Of a stretch of 64,000 nt of DNA, positions 44,601 through 54,496 are shown piece after piece. The stretch is from Asterochloris sp. CNOR1. Its lineage: Eukaryota > Chlorophyta > Trebouxiophyceae > Trebouxiales > Trebouxiaceae. The stretch spans positions 3,534,001-3,598,000 of the forward strand of contig OZ017749.1 in NCBI GenBank assembly GCA_963969365.1, written 5' to 3'. The notes beneath the pieces are model-generated. The model ran no database searches, was not told where the DNA came from, and was given only the letters and a program-made list of their open reading frames with translations. Both the position numbers and the translations under genes were made by a program. Numbering within the stretch: position 1 is the first letter of the stretch; each line of letters opens with the position of its first letter.

Positions 44601-47600
44601 TGATGTCACACCTGGCCCCAGTTGCGCTCCTCATCAGACTGCAAAGTGTCCAGCCCTTATCGTGGTCTGCCAGCTGTGGACCCTCACGTGAGACTTCCTC
44701 ACTGCCAGCGGGCAAGGTGCAGGACGCCAAGGGTTTTGTCTTGGGTTCTGCCGCTGCCAGCAGATGTCACACTTCCTCCAACTGCGTTGTGCCTGGATCG
44801 CCGAGGCTTTGCATGTGCTGCGTCTAGGACGCCAGGAGCCAAAGCATGTGCCTCTGACACATTTGCAGCTGCCTTCATCTGACTCCCTGCTGGTTGTCTG
44901 GCTGCAGGACGCCAAGGGCTTTGTCTTTGAGTTCTGCCGCGACCAGCACGGGTCGCGCTTCATTCAGGAGCGGCTGGCCAAGGCCTCTGCAGAGGAGGTG
45001 CTGGCGCTGTACAGCGAGGTGCAGCCGCGCATGCTCAGCCTGATGACCGATGTGTTTGGGAACTATGTCATCCAGAAGTTCTTGGAGCATGGGAACCAGG
45101 TAGGCCTGTGTGAGCAGAGGTGCCCTGCCGTTGGACATCTCCTTGAGCAACTGTGTGCATCAGCTTGAGATTGCCCATTGCAACCAGGCAATCCTCTGGA
45201 GTGGGGTGCCTTGCAGCGTCGGAATGCCAGGCCGCCCTGCAGGCACACTGCCTGGGTCAGCTCCCAGCAGCACAGTGTGCACTCCAGGGCCATTCACAGG
45301 CAGGCAGCTGTCTAAACCTGCTGCAGGATGCTGCACAAGCTCCAGGGTGATAATCGCTGTGCATGCCCCAGCCTGTTCCCTGACGTCGTGTTGCCTGCTG
45401 TGCTGCAGGAGGTGCTCGCGAGGATATCAGCTCAGCTGAAGGACCATGTGCTGATGCTGTCCCTCCAAATGTATGGCTGCCGCGTCATCCAGAAGGCGCT
45501 GGAGGTGAGCTGCAGGGGCTGCCTTGAGAGTCTGGCAACTTCCCAGCACCCGTCTTACCTCAACGGTGCTGCAGCTGTGCTGGCCTGCCATGTCACCTAA
45601 CACCTTGTTAGAACAAGGACCCACCTGCAAAGATGCCCTGCTGGGTCTTTCAGCAGCTGCCTTCAGAATTTTGACTTGGATGTGTAGCTGCTGCGTCGCT
45701 TAGGGAGTGCTGCATGCCGCCATAGCCATGATGCGGTTGAAAACTGTAGAGCCCAGATGGAGCATGAGCTGATGGCAGGTTTGCAACCAGATGGTTCTGC
45801 GGCAACAGGTGCCTGTGTGGGTGCAGGTGCTGGCACTGGCAGACCAGCCCCTTACAAGCTGCTGCCACCTGCGGGATGGTGCTCTCGTTTGTGCAGAGTG
45901 CTCGAGCAAAGCCCTTCTGTGAGTGCAGGTGCTGGCACTGGCAGATCTGCGGCCCCAATTAAGCTGCCATCAACAGCTGATTCATGCTCTCTCTGTATGT
46001 TGCGCTCCAGGAAAGCCCATTTGGTGTTGCAGGTGCTGCCAATGGCAGGCCCCTCTTGAGCTGCCATTGACTGCTGCTTCATCTTTGGCTTTGCACACAG
46101 CGCACCAGCAGATGTCCACTTGGCGGTGCAGGTGCTGCCTGTGGCAGACCAGCGCTCCTTGACTGCTGAGCTGGAGGGGATGGTCATGCGCTGTGTGCGG
46201 GACCAGAATGGGAATCATGTCATCCAGAAGTGCATCGAGTGCGTTAAGCCTAGCACAGAGATCAGCTTCATTGTCGAGGTGCGTCTCAGCCCACTGTTCG
46301 CTAATCAAGTTGCCCAAGTAGCTGTTCATGGGGCATACTCAGGGTCTGCATGCCTTGAAAGGCAAGCCTCCACAACTCCCGTTCAAGTATCCTTCGAAAT
46401 TCACCCCAAATGATCAGCTTCATCATTTGAATGCCCTTCATCAGAGGGCCCTCTGCCCTGTTTGATCAAGCATTGCCTGCTGCATAAGAGCCTCAGGTGA
46501 CCACACAAGCGGCTCGCCAGCTGCAAGAGCAAGGCGCAGCACGCAGCAGGTGTCAGTGCCCTTTATGTCAGCGCCCTCTGCCTGAGATCCCTCAAGAGCT
46601 TGCATGGCCTCCTTCAGCACCCTGTCTTGCGCCTCAGGTTGGCACTGTTGCCCCGCAGCTCTGCCTCTCACGCCTCACCGTCCCCTACCATGTGCCATGC
46701 AGGCTGTCCGCAACGGGGTGGTCAACCTGAGCAGCCACCCCTACGGCTGCCGCGTGGTGCAGCGCGTCATGGAGCACTGCGACATGCCTCGCGTGCTGGA
46801 GGCCATTGTGGGCGACATCCTGGCCAACAGCATGGCCCTGGCGGCTGACCAGTATGGCAACTATGTCATCCAGCACACCCTGATCAACGGGCCTCCTCAT
46901 GCACGGTGGGTGCCCATCTGCTTGCTGGTGCTGTGCCATCGGGACAGTGTCCATGGCTTTACCTGCTAGCAGATGACTAGAATGTGAGCCGTGTCAACCA
47001 GCACACTGTGCACGATGAGCGGTTGGCCGCTTTGATGCTGGTGTGGCTCGCTGGGCTAACTGCTTCACTGCTTACCGACCACCATAGTGTGCACAGTGCA
47101 TGGCTGGTTGGCTGCCTATAGGCTTGGCCTGACTGCACTGTACCTGCTTGTCTACACCTGTTGTCTACACCCACTCAATGCAACAGCAGGCCGGCGTGCT
47201 CAAGCTGCCGCAGCTCTGTTGCCAACCCTATGATGTCAGCACCTGTGGCATTGCCTGCCTCTGCACAACCCTGCTACAGGTGCCCGGCTGACATGCCGCT
47301 GCCTGTGCCTGCTTGCTGTGTGGCCGCCTCTCTTGCCTGCCAAGCTGAGACATGCTGAGCCTAATTGGCCTGCCCCTCAGACTACAGCAAACCTAACTGC
47401 GTAGTTGCTGCTGTAACATGCATTGCCGCTGTAGAGCAGATGTTAGGTGCTATTGCCTTTCTATGCCTGCAGGCAGCACATCATTTCAGTGCTGACTCCC
47501 GCGGTGGTGCACCTCAGCCAGCACAAGTTTGCCTCCAATGTGATGGAGAAGTGCCTGCAGTATGGGGAGCCTGCAGACCGCGAGGTCAGCATCCAGTGGC

Positions 47601-48714
47601 CCCTGCCTGCTCGGGCTACCTGCTGCAATGCAACCCATTTCCGCGCTCGACTGCCTGTTGAGTCAGGCCTTGACACAGCGTGTTCCATGGCGCTGCCTTC
47701 TACTGCTCATGCGACAGGTACCATGCCACTGTGTTGCTCTGCGCAAAAAACAACTGAAGACTTACTGCTTTGCATGGGCACCAGAGGACCTCAGCAGGCA
47801 CCTGTGCGATTTGGATGCTGCTGGCTTTCACTGCTGACTTGAGCTCTTATGTGCTGCAGGCTATCATTGCCATTTGCCTGGTCCCTGGCCCAGATGGCAT
47901 GCTCCCCCTGCATGCTGTGATGAAGGACCAGTACGGGAACTACGTTGTGCAGAAGATGCTGGAGGTGGGCTGCTGCTCATGTGCAACCCCTCAACCCTTT
48001 CTCCTGGATGTGGGCTGTTGCAGCAGAAGCTGCCAAGCTGCAGGCCTGCTGGGGTGCGAGCTGCCAGGCAGCTTCATGCTGCAAGGGTGGCAAGGAGCTG
48101 CCGGCACAGACTCATTGACCTGGGCTGAGCTGGGCTGGCCTGGATCCTGCAGAGTGGTGCCTAGCTCAAGTCAGCCTAGGTTCCCATGCAACTGTCGGAG
48201 CTTTGTGCAGCGCTGATGCAGAGCCATGGAGGTCAACGTGAGCAGGCTTGCTGTTTACTGTGTGCAGGTGTCAGACCAGAAGCAATGGCAGGAGCTTATG
48301 GACCGCATACATGGCCACCTCCAGATGCTCAAGCGCTACGTGTACAGCAAGCATGTCACAGCTCGGGTGGAGAAGCTCCTCATTGCTGGGAACTCGATGT
48401 CCAAGGTGGGTTCAGTTCGATGCAGTCACCACTCCAGCAGAGGTCGCTGCAGGCGAATCTTGCTGAAGCTCACTAGTGCTGGGGGGAGTGGGTCTGAGGC
48501 CTGTGAGTGCTGTGCATGCAGCAGGAACCCAGAGATGCAGCATTGCCCATGCAGGGATACATGTCTTGCAGCACTGATATTGCTGTGCCTTCTGCAATGT
48601 GACAAGTGGTGGCTGCAGGTTGAGTTGGAGCCCTCCAAGGACTCAGAAACAGCAACAGATGACACTGCAAATGCATCCCAGGTAGAGCAGCCAGGCCAGC
48701 CTCAGGAATCGTGA
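38601..48714 (+). CDS. Pumilio-family RNA-binding protein (PUM-HD, eight repeats)
   Basis: Post-transcriptional regulator binding mRNA 3' ends. The 5' limit is uncertain (open, coding-like from ~38601). The N-terminal half is low-complexity: Ser/Gln-rich exons at ~39306-39521, 39829-39968, ~40371-40543 and ~40953-41122, then Met/Pro/Tyr-rich exons at ~41590-41669 (MYPYMPYMQPSM) and 41898-41995, then 42838-43047. The PUM domain follows. R1 HGSRFIQ and R2 FGNYVIQ are at 44908-45100; R3 YGCRVIQ at ~45410-45505; R4 NGNHVIQ at ~46124-46279; R5 YGCRVVQ and R6 YGNYVIQ at ~46703-46905; R7 FASNVME at ~47474-47583; R8 YGNYVVQ at ~47861-47963. The C-terminal helix exon 48270-48403 (VYSKHVTARVEKLL) and a tail exon ending QPGQPQES with TGA at 48712-48714 complete it. 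The base-contacting residues are those of animal and plant PUM proteins, so the predicted target is UGUANAUA. Confidence 0.9.
42400..42870 (+). repeat. Echoes of an exon start in a Pumilio intron
   Basis: The acceptor region of the exon at 42838 (ctgcagggagtccagcaatg, then ccccagggcatg) has looser matches upstream. These include gcactgcagggggctgttca near 42406, gcactgcagggggacctccg near 42484, and gggagcccagccagtgcccc followed by acggcatgc near 42643. Divergence is high and the relation is suggestive only. Confidence 0.3.
43785..43930 (+). repeat. Duplicated exon end in Pumilio gene
   Basis: ggcagccctctggtgccggc, then tggaccctcgcaggtgtgta, at the exon end near 43797-43837 recurs as ggcagccctctggtgctgcc, then tggaccctcatgagatgg, near 43894-43930. 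The offset is about 97 bp and identity about 85 percent. The second copy has lost the donor. Confidence 0.7.
44565..44970 (+). repeat. Two decayed upstream copies of the PUM repeat-1 exon start
   Basis: The functional exon text gacgccaagggctttgtctt, then tgagttctgccgcgaccag, near 44908 has a close copy near 44721 (gacgccaagggttttgtctt, gggttctgccgctgccag) and a looser copy near 44568 (gtcaagggccttgtgatgga, gttctgctgtgaccagctga). Spacing is about 155-187 bp. Both extra copies sit in the intron and cannot replace the true exon without changing the repeat. Confidence 0.75.
45820..46175 (+). repeat. Four ~100-bp tandem copies across a Pumilio acceptor
   Basis: The start of the R4 exon, gtgcaggtgctgcctgtggc followed by agaccagcgctccttgact, near 46124 is preceded by three related copies. 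These are gtgcaggtgctggcactggc at ~45822 (followed by agaccagccccttacaagct), gtgcaggtgctggcactggc at ~45924, and ttgcaggtgctgccaatggc at ~46026. The period is close to 101 bp. Each copy carries an intact-looking acceptor (tgcag). Confidence 0.8.
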
Positions 48715-49126
48715 TCAGCCACCCACATCTATGAAACCTGATCCGCTGCTGGAACCTGCCCTGCTCTGGCCCGAGCCTATAGGTTCTCCTGACATTTGCA
48801 GAGTGCGCATGCTGTCAACATGCCCAGTCACCCGGCCAATGGGTGTGGTTGCACCCACACCCGTCGCTGGGAGCCTTGCCATCAGTTTTGTCTGCTTGCA
48901 CTCCTTGTTGTCTCTTGATCTGACGTCTGGACCCCTGACAAAAGCTCTGACAAGTGCTTGAGTTTCTGTTGAATGGCTTTACAAAGGAGCAGATCTGCGC
49001 CTTTGTACAGCCTCCTCCACTCAAATGAAATGTATGCCAGAGTGCAAGGGAGGCTGGGGGTATACATGACACGCAGGCGTTTGGGGTCAGGCAGTGTAGC
49101 AATTGACAATTGCTTGTGTGGGTGGG
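48715..49126. other. Convergent 3' flanks
   Basis: This lies between the Pumilio stop (plus) and the isovaleryl-CoA dehydrogenase stop (minus, 49127). No coding was recognised. It probably holds both 3' untranslated regions. Confidence 0.4.
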
Positions 49127-51041
49127 TTACTTGGATGCTTCCTTTACCAGCTCGCGGCCAATTAGCATGCGCCGAATCTCACTGGTTCCAGCTCCAATCT
49201 CATAAAGCTTGGCATCCCGCAAGAGGCGCCCAGTAGGGTACTCCTTCAGCAGGTCAATCACAATGACTCACACACGCTGCACCTGAGCTGTGCATGCATG
49301 GTCTTGGGTAGGCAGCAGCGTGGGACGCCAGGCAGTTCCAATGCTGTCACAGAAATTTGTCACGGGGTATCAGTCATGCAGGCAACCAGCCATTTACCAC
49401 AGGAGCATACCTGGAAGCAGCCCTGCCACTCAGCAGATCGCCCTTCAGTATCAGCCCTGCCCAACACCCTCACCTGGATGTACCCATTGCCGCCCAGCAG
49501 CTGGATAGCATCAAGCGCCATCCTGGTGGCATGCTCGGCTGCATACAGAATGACTGCAGCGCAGTCCTTTCTGTCTGCCTGCCCAGCATCGGCCTGGGCA
49601 GCAGTGCGGTACAGGAGTGCCCGGGTGGCCTGGGTCACTGTGTACATGTCTGCCAGCTTGCCTTGCACCAGCTGCAGGGCAAATACAAAAATGGTCTGCC
49701 ATATTCTGCATACATTCAAGCCGTATGCAGAGTGGCTGCTCCCTGGTCAAGCTGAGCGGCTGGTGCTGCATGCACAGCCGCCAATCTGCCATCTTTCCCG
49801 GCACCAGCTACAGGCAACGAGGGAGTGTTCTGCCTGAGTCTGAGCTTTTACACCATGGCTATGCCACTCTTAAAGGTGGGCAGCAGCTGCTGTTTGCCGG
49901 GCAACCTGTTTGCCAGCTTCCCTGGCACCAGCTGTTGGACATATGCAGAGGGCTCTGTCTTGTGCTCCATGCAGAGCTGCACGAAGGAAAGGCCCTGTAT
50001 CAGTTGCAGGGCACATACAAGGTGTGCGCCCGCTGCTGCATGGTGTGGCTAGCATCTCCCCCACGCAGGCTGACACGCTTGTCAATGATGAGCGACTGTG
50101 TCACATGCAGCACAGGTACCTGCCAGCATTTCAGGCACTAGCACAGCAGATAACTGGCTCAATCCTTCTGTGCTGCTTCACGTGGCGCTTCCCTGCCGGT
50201 TTGCCTGCACAGCTTGCAGGGCAGGAGTACCCTGGCACTGTAGGATAGGCTGCATGAAGAAGCATAAAGCCATGGACACCACTAACAGGACTGCTGTTGA
50301 TGTGTGTGCAGAGGACTGCTGCGAGGGGCTTTGTGCACCACCTCAGAACAGACAGTGACCCTTCAGCATGGAGCTGATGCCAGACCGCATGTGGCAAGGT
50401 CAGTGGTCGACACTGCACAGTGATGTGGGGGCATCTGCCGCACATCTCCTATAGAGCTGCCTTGCCGTGCAGCCGCCCCTGGCGATTGTGCCCCCTGCAG
50501 AGGGTGTGAAGCAGCCAGCATGCATGCCAGTTGAAGAGCTGCATGCAAAGGGCAGCAGCAGCTGCGCACCTGAAACTCGCCGATGGGCTTGTCAAACTGC
50601 TTGCGCTCCACCACGTAGGGCAGAGCCACGTCCATGCAGGCCTGCATCAGCCCCAGCGGCCCTGCATTGCCACCACATGTACACTGTCAAACCGTGCAGG
50701 CTAGCAAATGCACGCCTGCATGTGGCAGAAGGCCCTGTACTGCCACCAGTCCGGCGTCTCAGTGTCAGTACCGAGCAGGCTGAGCACTGTCTGCGGTGTC
50801 ACAGCGGCAAAGCAACTCTGTGCAGGAGCAGGTGCTCCCATGCAAGACAGGCTGGACAGAGGCAGAGCCCAGGAACTGGTGCATCTACTTCTCCTTCCTT
50901 GCCTGCAAAGCGGCCCACCTGCTGCAAGCACAAGGCGCTCATAGTCCAGCCCACTCATCAGCCTGCACGCGCCAGCACACAGTTGAAGGGAAACACCAGC
51001 ACTGCCACTTGTCATGGCAAGGCCACCCAGCGGTGCCATGT

Positions 51042-51092
<51 letters not shown>

Positions 51093-54000
51093 GCATGCTG
51101 GCTGGCCAGAGGCATTGTACAGGCTGTGCACTTGAGCTGCAGACCATGCAGCCAAATGACCTCTGGGAAGCAGCCTGCACATGAGCTACATAGGCTCCTG
51201 CCTCTCTGCCTGGTTGGCTGACATAGCCTCCATGCCTCAGCACGTTCTGCTGAGCGGCTCCCTTGCAGCAGCTCACACATAGACTCCCTTGTCCACCTCC
51301 CCCAGCACGTTGTCTGCGGGCACCTCACAGTTCTCGAACACCAGCTCGCAGGTGTCGCTGCCCCGCATGCCAAGCTTGTCCAGCTTCTGCGCCGGGTGGA
51401 AGCCCTGCACCAGAGGGGCACCGCCATGAAGTGCACAGTACTGCACGGTGGTGCACCTGCTGCATCGCGCCCCCACCCTTGCAAAGGGGTTGCTCCTAGT
51501 TGCGCATCTCGCGCGGGGACTGCAGGGGCAAACATGTCAGCCGCCTACAGAGCTGATCCTGCAACACAGTCGCACAGAGCCTTAGAGCTTTAAACAAGGA
51601 GGCGGCCCAGGAGGCTGCCCAGCTTGTCCAGCTGGTGTGCTGGGTGGTTGCCCTGCACCACAAGGCACCCTGGGTGCCTTGATCCCCCAAACATCCTTAT
51701 TTTCCTTCACAAGAGGGCCGTGCGCCAGGTGGAATGCGGTCGGTGCTGGCGCGTTGACTTGCCCCAGCTCTTGTTCTCCTACAATAAAGTATTGTGCAGA
51801 GTGGGGGCCTTACAACATGGCCTCACAGCATTCCAGCAGCGTGCAGAATACAGATGACTGCCTAACTTGCCTGGCTGCTGTGCTGGGTGGAAGCCCTGCA
51901 CCATGACACAATACATGTTTGAATGCCTGATTCCTACCAAAAGCTTTTGTTCTCCCCACAAGAGGGCCCTGCGCAGGGTGGCAGGCCTGCAGCATTGGCC
52001 TACAACACTGCAGCATCATGCAGTAGCTGCCCCATCAAGAGCTGCATCAGCAAAAGGACAGGTGCCCCACAGCACTTGGAGCGCACCAGTGCCACAGCAG
52101 GTCAGCTGAAACTGCCACTGTATCCCCACCCATGGGCCCCTCTCCCTGCTGCTTTCCAGAGTCTATTCTGCTTTCTGACCTTCATTCCTTTCTCAATGAG
52201 GAAGGCCGTAATCCCATGCGGTCCAGCATCAGGCTTGGTCTTGGCGTACACCACCAATGTGTTGGCCACTGTTCCGTTGGTGCACCTGGCACAACAGGAG
52301 AGGAGGCGCTGGCGTTCAGATCACGTGCAGCCCAGGGCTTCCATGCATAGGGTGCGGCATCCACATGGGCACTCTGAGGGCCACACCCATGGGGTGGGGC
52401 ATCGGGTCTGAGCTGATGCCCCTCCAGACCTGTCAGCTGGCTGAGAGTACATGCACAACAGGAAGGGACCTGGCCTGCACATGCGCACCTCCCCAGGCGT
52501 CACCACAGAACTGGCATGCCAAGAGGGGGAACACTGGCTTCACTTCAGGCACGTGCACTGTGATTATCTCATAGCCGTGCATGAGCAGGTTGGGTACTGG
52601 GTTGACCTGACTTGCCTCGACAGGGGCCAGCCGGCTGAGTGTGCATGCAGGACGTCGTGCAATGTTTGAGCGGGTGCTGAAGTGCAGTGGCCTTGGTCCA
52701 CAGTGAGCGTGGACACTGGTTTCACTTCATGTTGGTTTGAAGTGGCCACCTTACAACTACTGCAGGTTGAATGCTGGCCACCCCTCTGGATGTAGCTCGC
52801 TTCTGACCCAGGCCACCAGCTTGCACACCAGCATGGTGCTTCCAAGAGGTCGGCCTCACAGAAAGTCTTTTGTGCACGCTCACCACATCTTTGTCCCATT
52901 GAGCACAAAGGCGCCGCCCCGGTGCTCGGCCTTGCAGCGCATGGAGACCACATCTGAGCCTGCCCCTGGCTCACTCATCGCCAGCGCACCCACATGCTCC
53001 CCTACAGGCGCATGCTCATTCGTAACGGAGCAACAGTGATGCTCTGTGGTGCCCGCTGCACACCCAAACTTTGGACATGGCCAAGTTACGGACCGTTGGA
53101 CAAGCAGATCTAAGGCAGCATCTCATGAAAAACATTGCGACCAGTATGAAGCAGTTTGCGAAAGTGCAGGTCACTGCCAGGCTGACCACACTTCTGGATT
53201 GAGGTGGATCTAGCCACAACAGAGCACCTGCCTGTTAGGAGCTGGGGAAGGTACTTGCGTTTCTGAGCATCTGTGCCGTTCCTCACAATTTGATTGATGC
53301 ACAGATTGCTGTGGGCGCCATAGCTCAGGCCAACTGAGCCAGACGCTCGGCTGATCTCCTGCAGCAAGCAGCAGCAGTCTGCTGTCCCTGACTGACCCTG
53401 CCCGACGCAGTCTGGCCCCTGCCTTGCATGTCAAGATGAGCACAGAGAACATGCTAAAGGCAAATGCTTGAGCCCAGAGCAGGCAGGGAGGCATGTGCTC
53501 ATCTGGGGCTTACCTCCATGGCTATGCAATGTGCTTGGTAGCCCATATCAAGTCCGTCATGCTCTGCTGGCACAGTCACGCCTGCAGGATGCAGTGACAC
53601 CCTTTGATGAGTTGCATCGGACCACTGTGCAGCACACAGCACTCACCCTGCAAGCCAGCCTTGCCTGGCCATGGGGCTTGCGCTGGCCTCAACTGCCTCA
53701 GGATGAGTTACCACACAGGCCAAGCTTACCCCCAGTTCCTGGTGCTGACAATGTCTGTGCACAGCACGACGTGCTCACCATGCAGGCCAAACTCGCCCAT
53801 GGCAGTCCAGAGGTTTCCTGACTTAGGGAAGGCATTGGTCCTGTCAATCTCTGCAGCATGTGGGGCAATGGACCTCTGTGCAAAATCCCTGACTGTTTCC
53901 CGAAATTCGCCAAGGTCATCCTCTGCAGCAGTGAGAGCCTAGGACTAGTGGAGGCAAGACATCCTGTGGCTGGCACTGCAGCCTGACACAGGCCTCCAAC

Positions 54001-54221
54001 CTTGGCCAGTGTGATCATGGGACTGTGCATGCTGCCATCTCATTGTCCAGCTTTGGCTGGCAAGAACTTGGCAGGCTGGCAGGTCCCGACTGAATCTCCG
54101 GGCAATCTGCCTCAACATCTCTATCAGTGTTCAATTGAACCTCTTGCCAGCTCAGCTGACTAGAACGGGAACAGAACCATGATTCTAAAATCAGTCTCGC
54201 CACCAACTTCCTCAGCTTCAT
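49127..54221 (-). CDS. IVD: Isovaleryl-CoA dehydrogenase, mitochondrial
   Basis: FAD-dependent acyl-CoA dehydrogenase of leucine breakdown, passing electrons to ETF in mitochondria. Exons in order: ~53780-53940 ([39 protein letters not shown]), ~53512-53560 ([14 protein letters not shown]), ~53232-53365 ([20 protein letters not shown]), ~52885-53005 ([20 protein letters not shown], the flavin/substrate loop), ~52170-52285 ([18 protein letters not shown]), ~51276-51411 ([20 protein letters not shown]), ~50935-50985 ([13 protein letters not shown], holding the Glu expected as catalytic base), ~50549-50671 ([24 protein letters not shown]), ~49480-49675 ([31 protein letters not shown]) and 49127-~49262 ([20 protein letters not shown], ending KEASK). 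The start is either ATG 54221 ([15 protein letters not shown], Arg/Leu-rich presequence) or one near 54030. No breaks were seen in conserved regions. Confidence 0.92.
49655..50230 (-). repeat. Repeated copies of an IVD exon start in the adjoining intron
   Basis: Plus-strand text at the exon's acceptor end, cttgccttgcaccagctgca then gggcaaatacaa (near 49658), recurs in part several times. Examples are ctttcccggcaccagctaca then ggcaacga near 49793, cttccctggcaccagctgtt near 49916, tatcagttgcagggcacata then caaggtg near 49996, and gcacagcttgcagggcagga near 50207. The copies are degenerate but share order. Confidence 0.45.
51043..51090. repeat. (CA)24 microsatellite in an IVD intron
   Basis: A perfect 48-bp CA dinucleotide run lies between two IVD exons (GT on the gene strand). 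It is likely to vary in length between strains. Confidence 0.98.
51375..52020 (-). repeat. Decayed copies of IVD exon acceptor region within intron
   Basis: The exon text (plus) cttgtccagcttctgcgccg then ggtggaagccctgcaccag (near 51378) recurs as cttgtccagctggtgtgctg then ggtggttgccctgcacca (near 51622) and cttgcctggctgctgtgctg then ggtggaagccctgcacca (near 51867). Companion stretches acaagagggccgtgcgccag (near 51710) and acaagagggccctgcgcagg (near 51959) show the larger unit of about 245 bp was duplicated. Confidence 0.7.
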
Positions 54222-54496
54222 CTCTGCTGCATGTCACTATCATGTGGAGTGTCTGATATGTAGACAGGCAGCAGCTGCCTTCTTATCACCCGATCTGTCG
54301 GGGTAAGTGCCCTGTTGGCTTGCAGGACGACTGGCTGTTGAGCATCCTGTCCTCTATGAGCCTCTGGCAGTCCATCCCTGCTGAAGAGGAGCCTCTGTTA
54401 CAGTCTCCACCGTATTGCCTTGCAGGAGCGCAGCTCCTCACTGCTCAGCCCAACACCTGTATGCCGTCCGGCACATATAGCAGCTCAGCAGCAGGC
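54222..54496. promoter_or_regulatory. Putative bidirectional promoter, IVD / MOS2
   Basis: There are 275 bp between the candidate IVD start (54221, minus) and the MOS2 start (54497, plus). The interval contains no coding recognised. If IVD starts at the inner ATG, the spacer is longer. Confidence 0.35.

Noticed and set aside
50467-51135. Plus-strand frame of 222 codons with His/Thr repeats
   Set aside because: Driven by the CA microsatellite and antisense to isovaleryl-CoA dehydrogenase exons.
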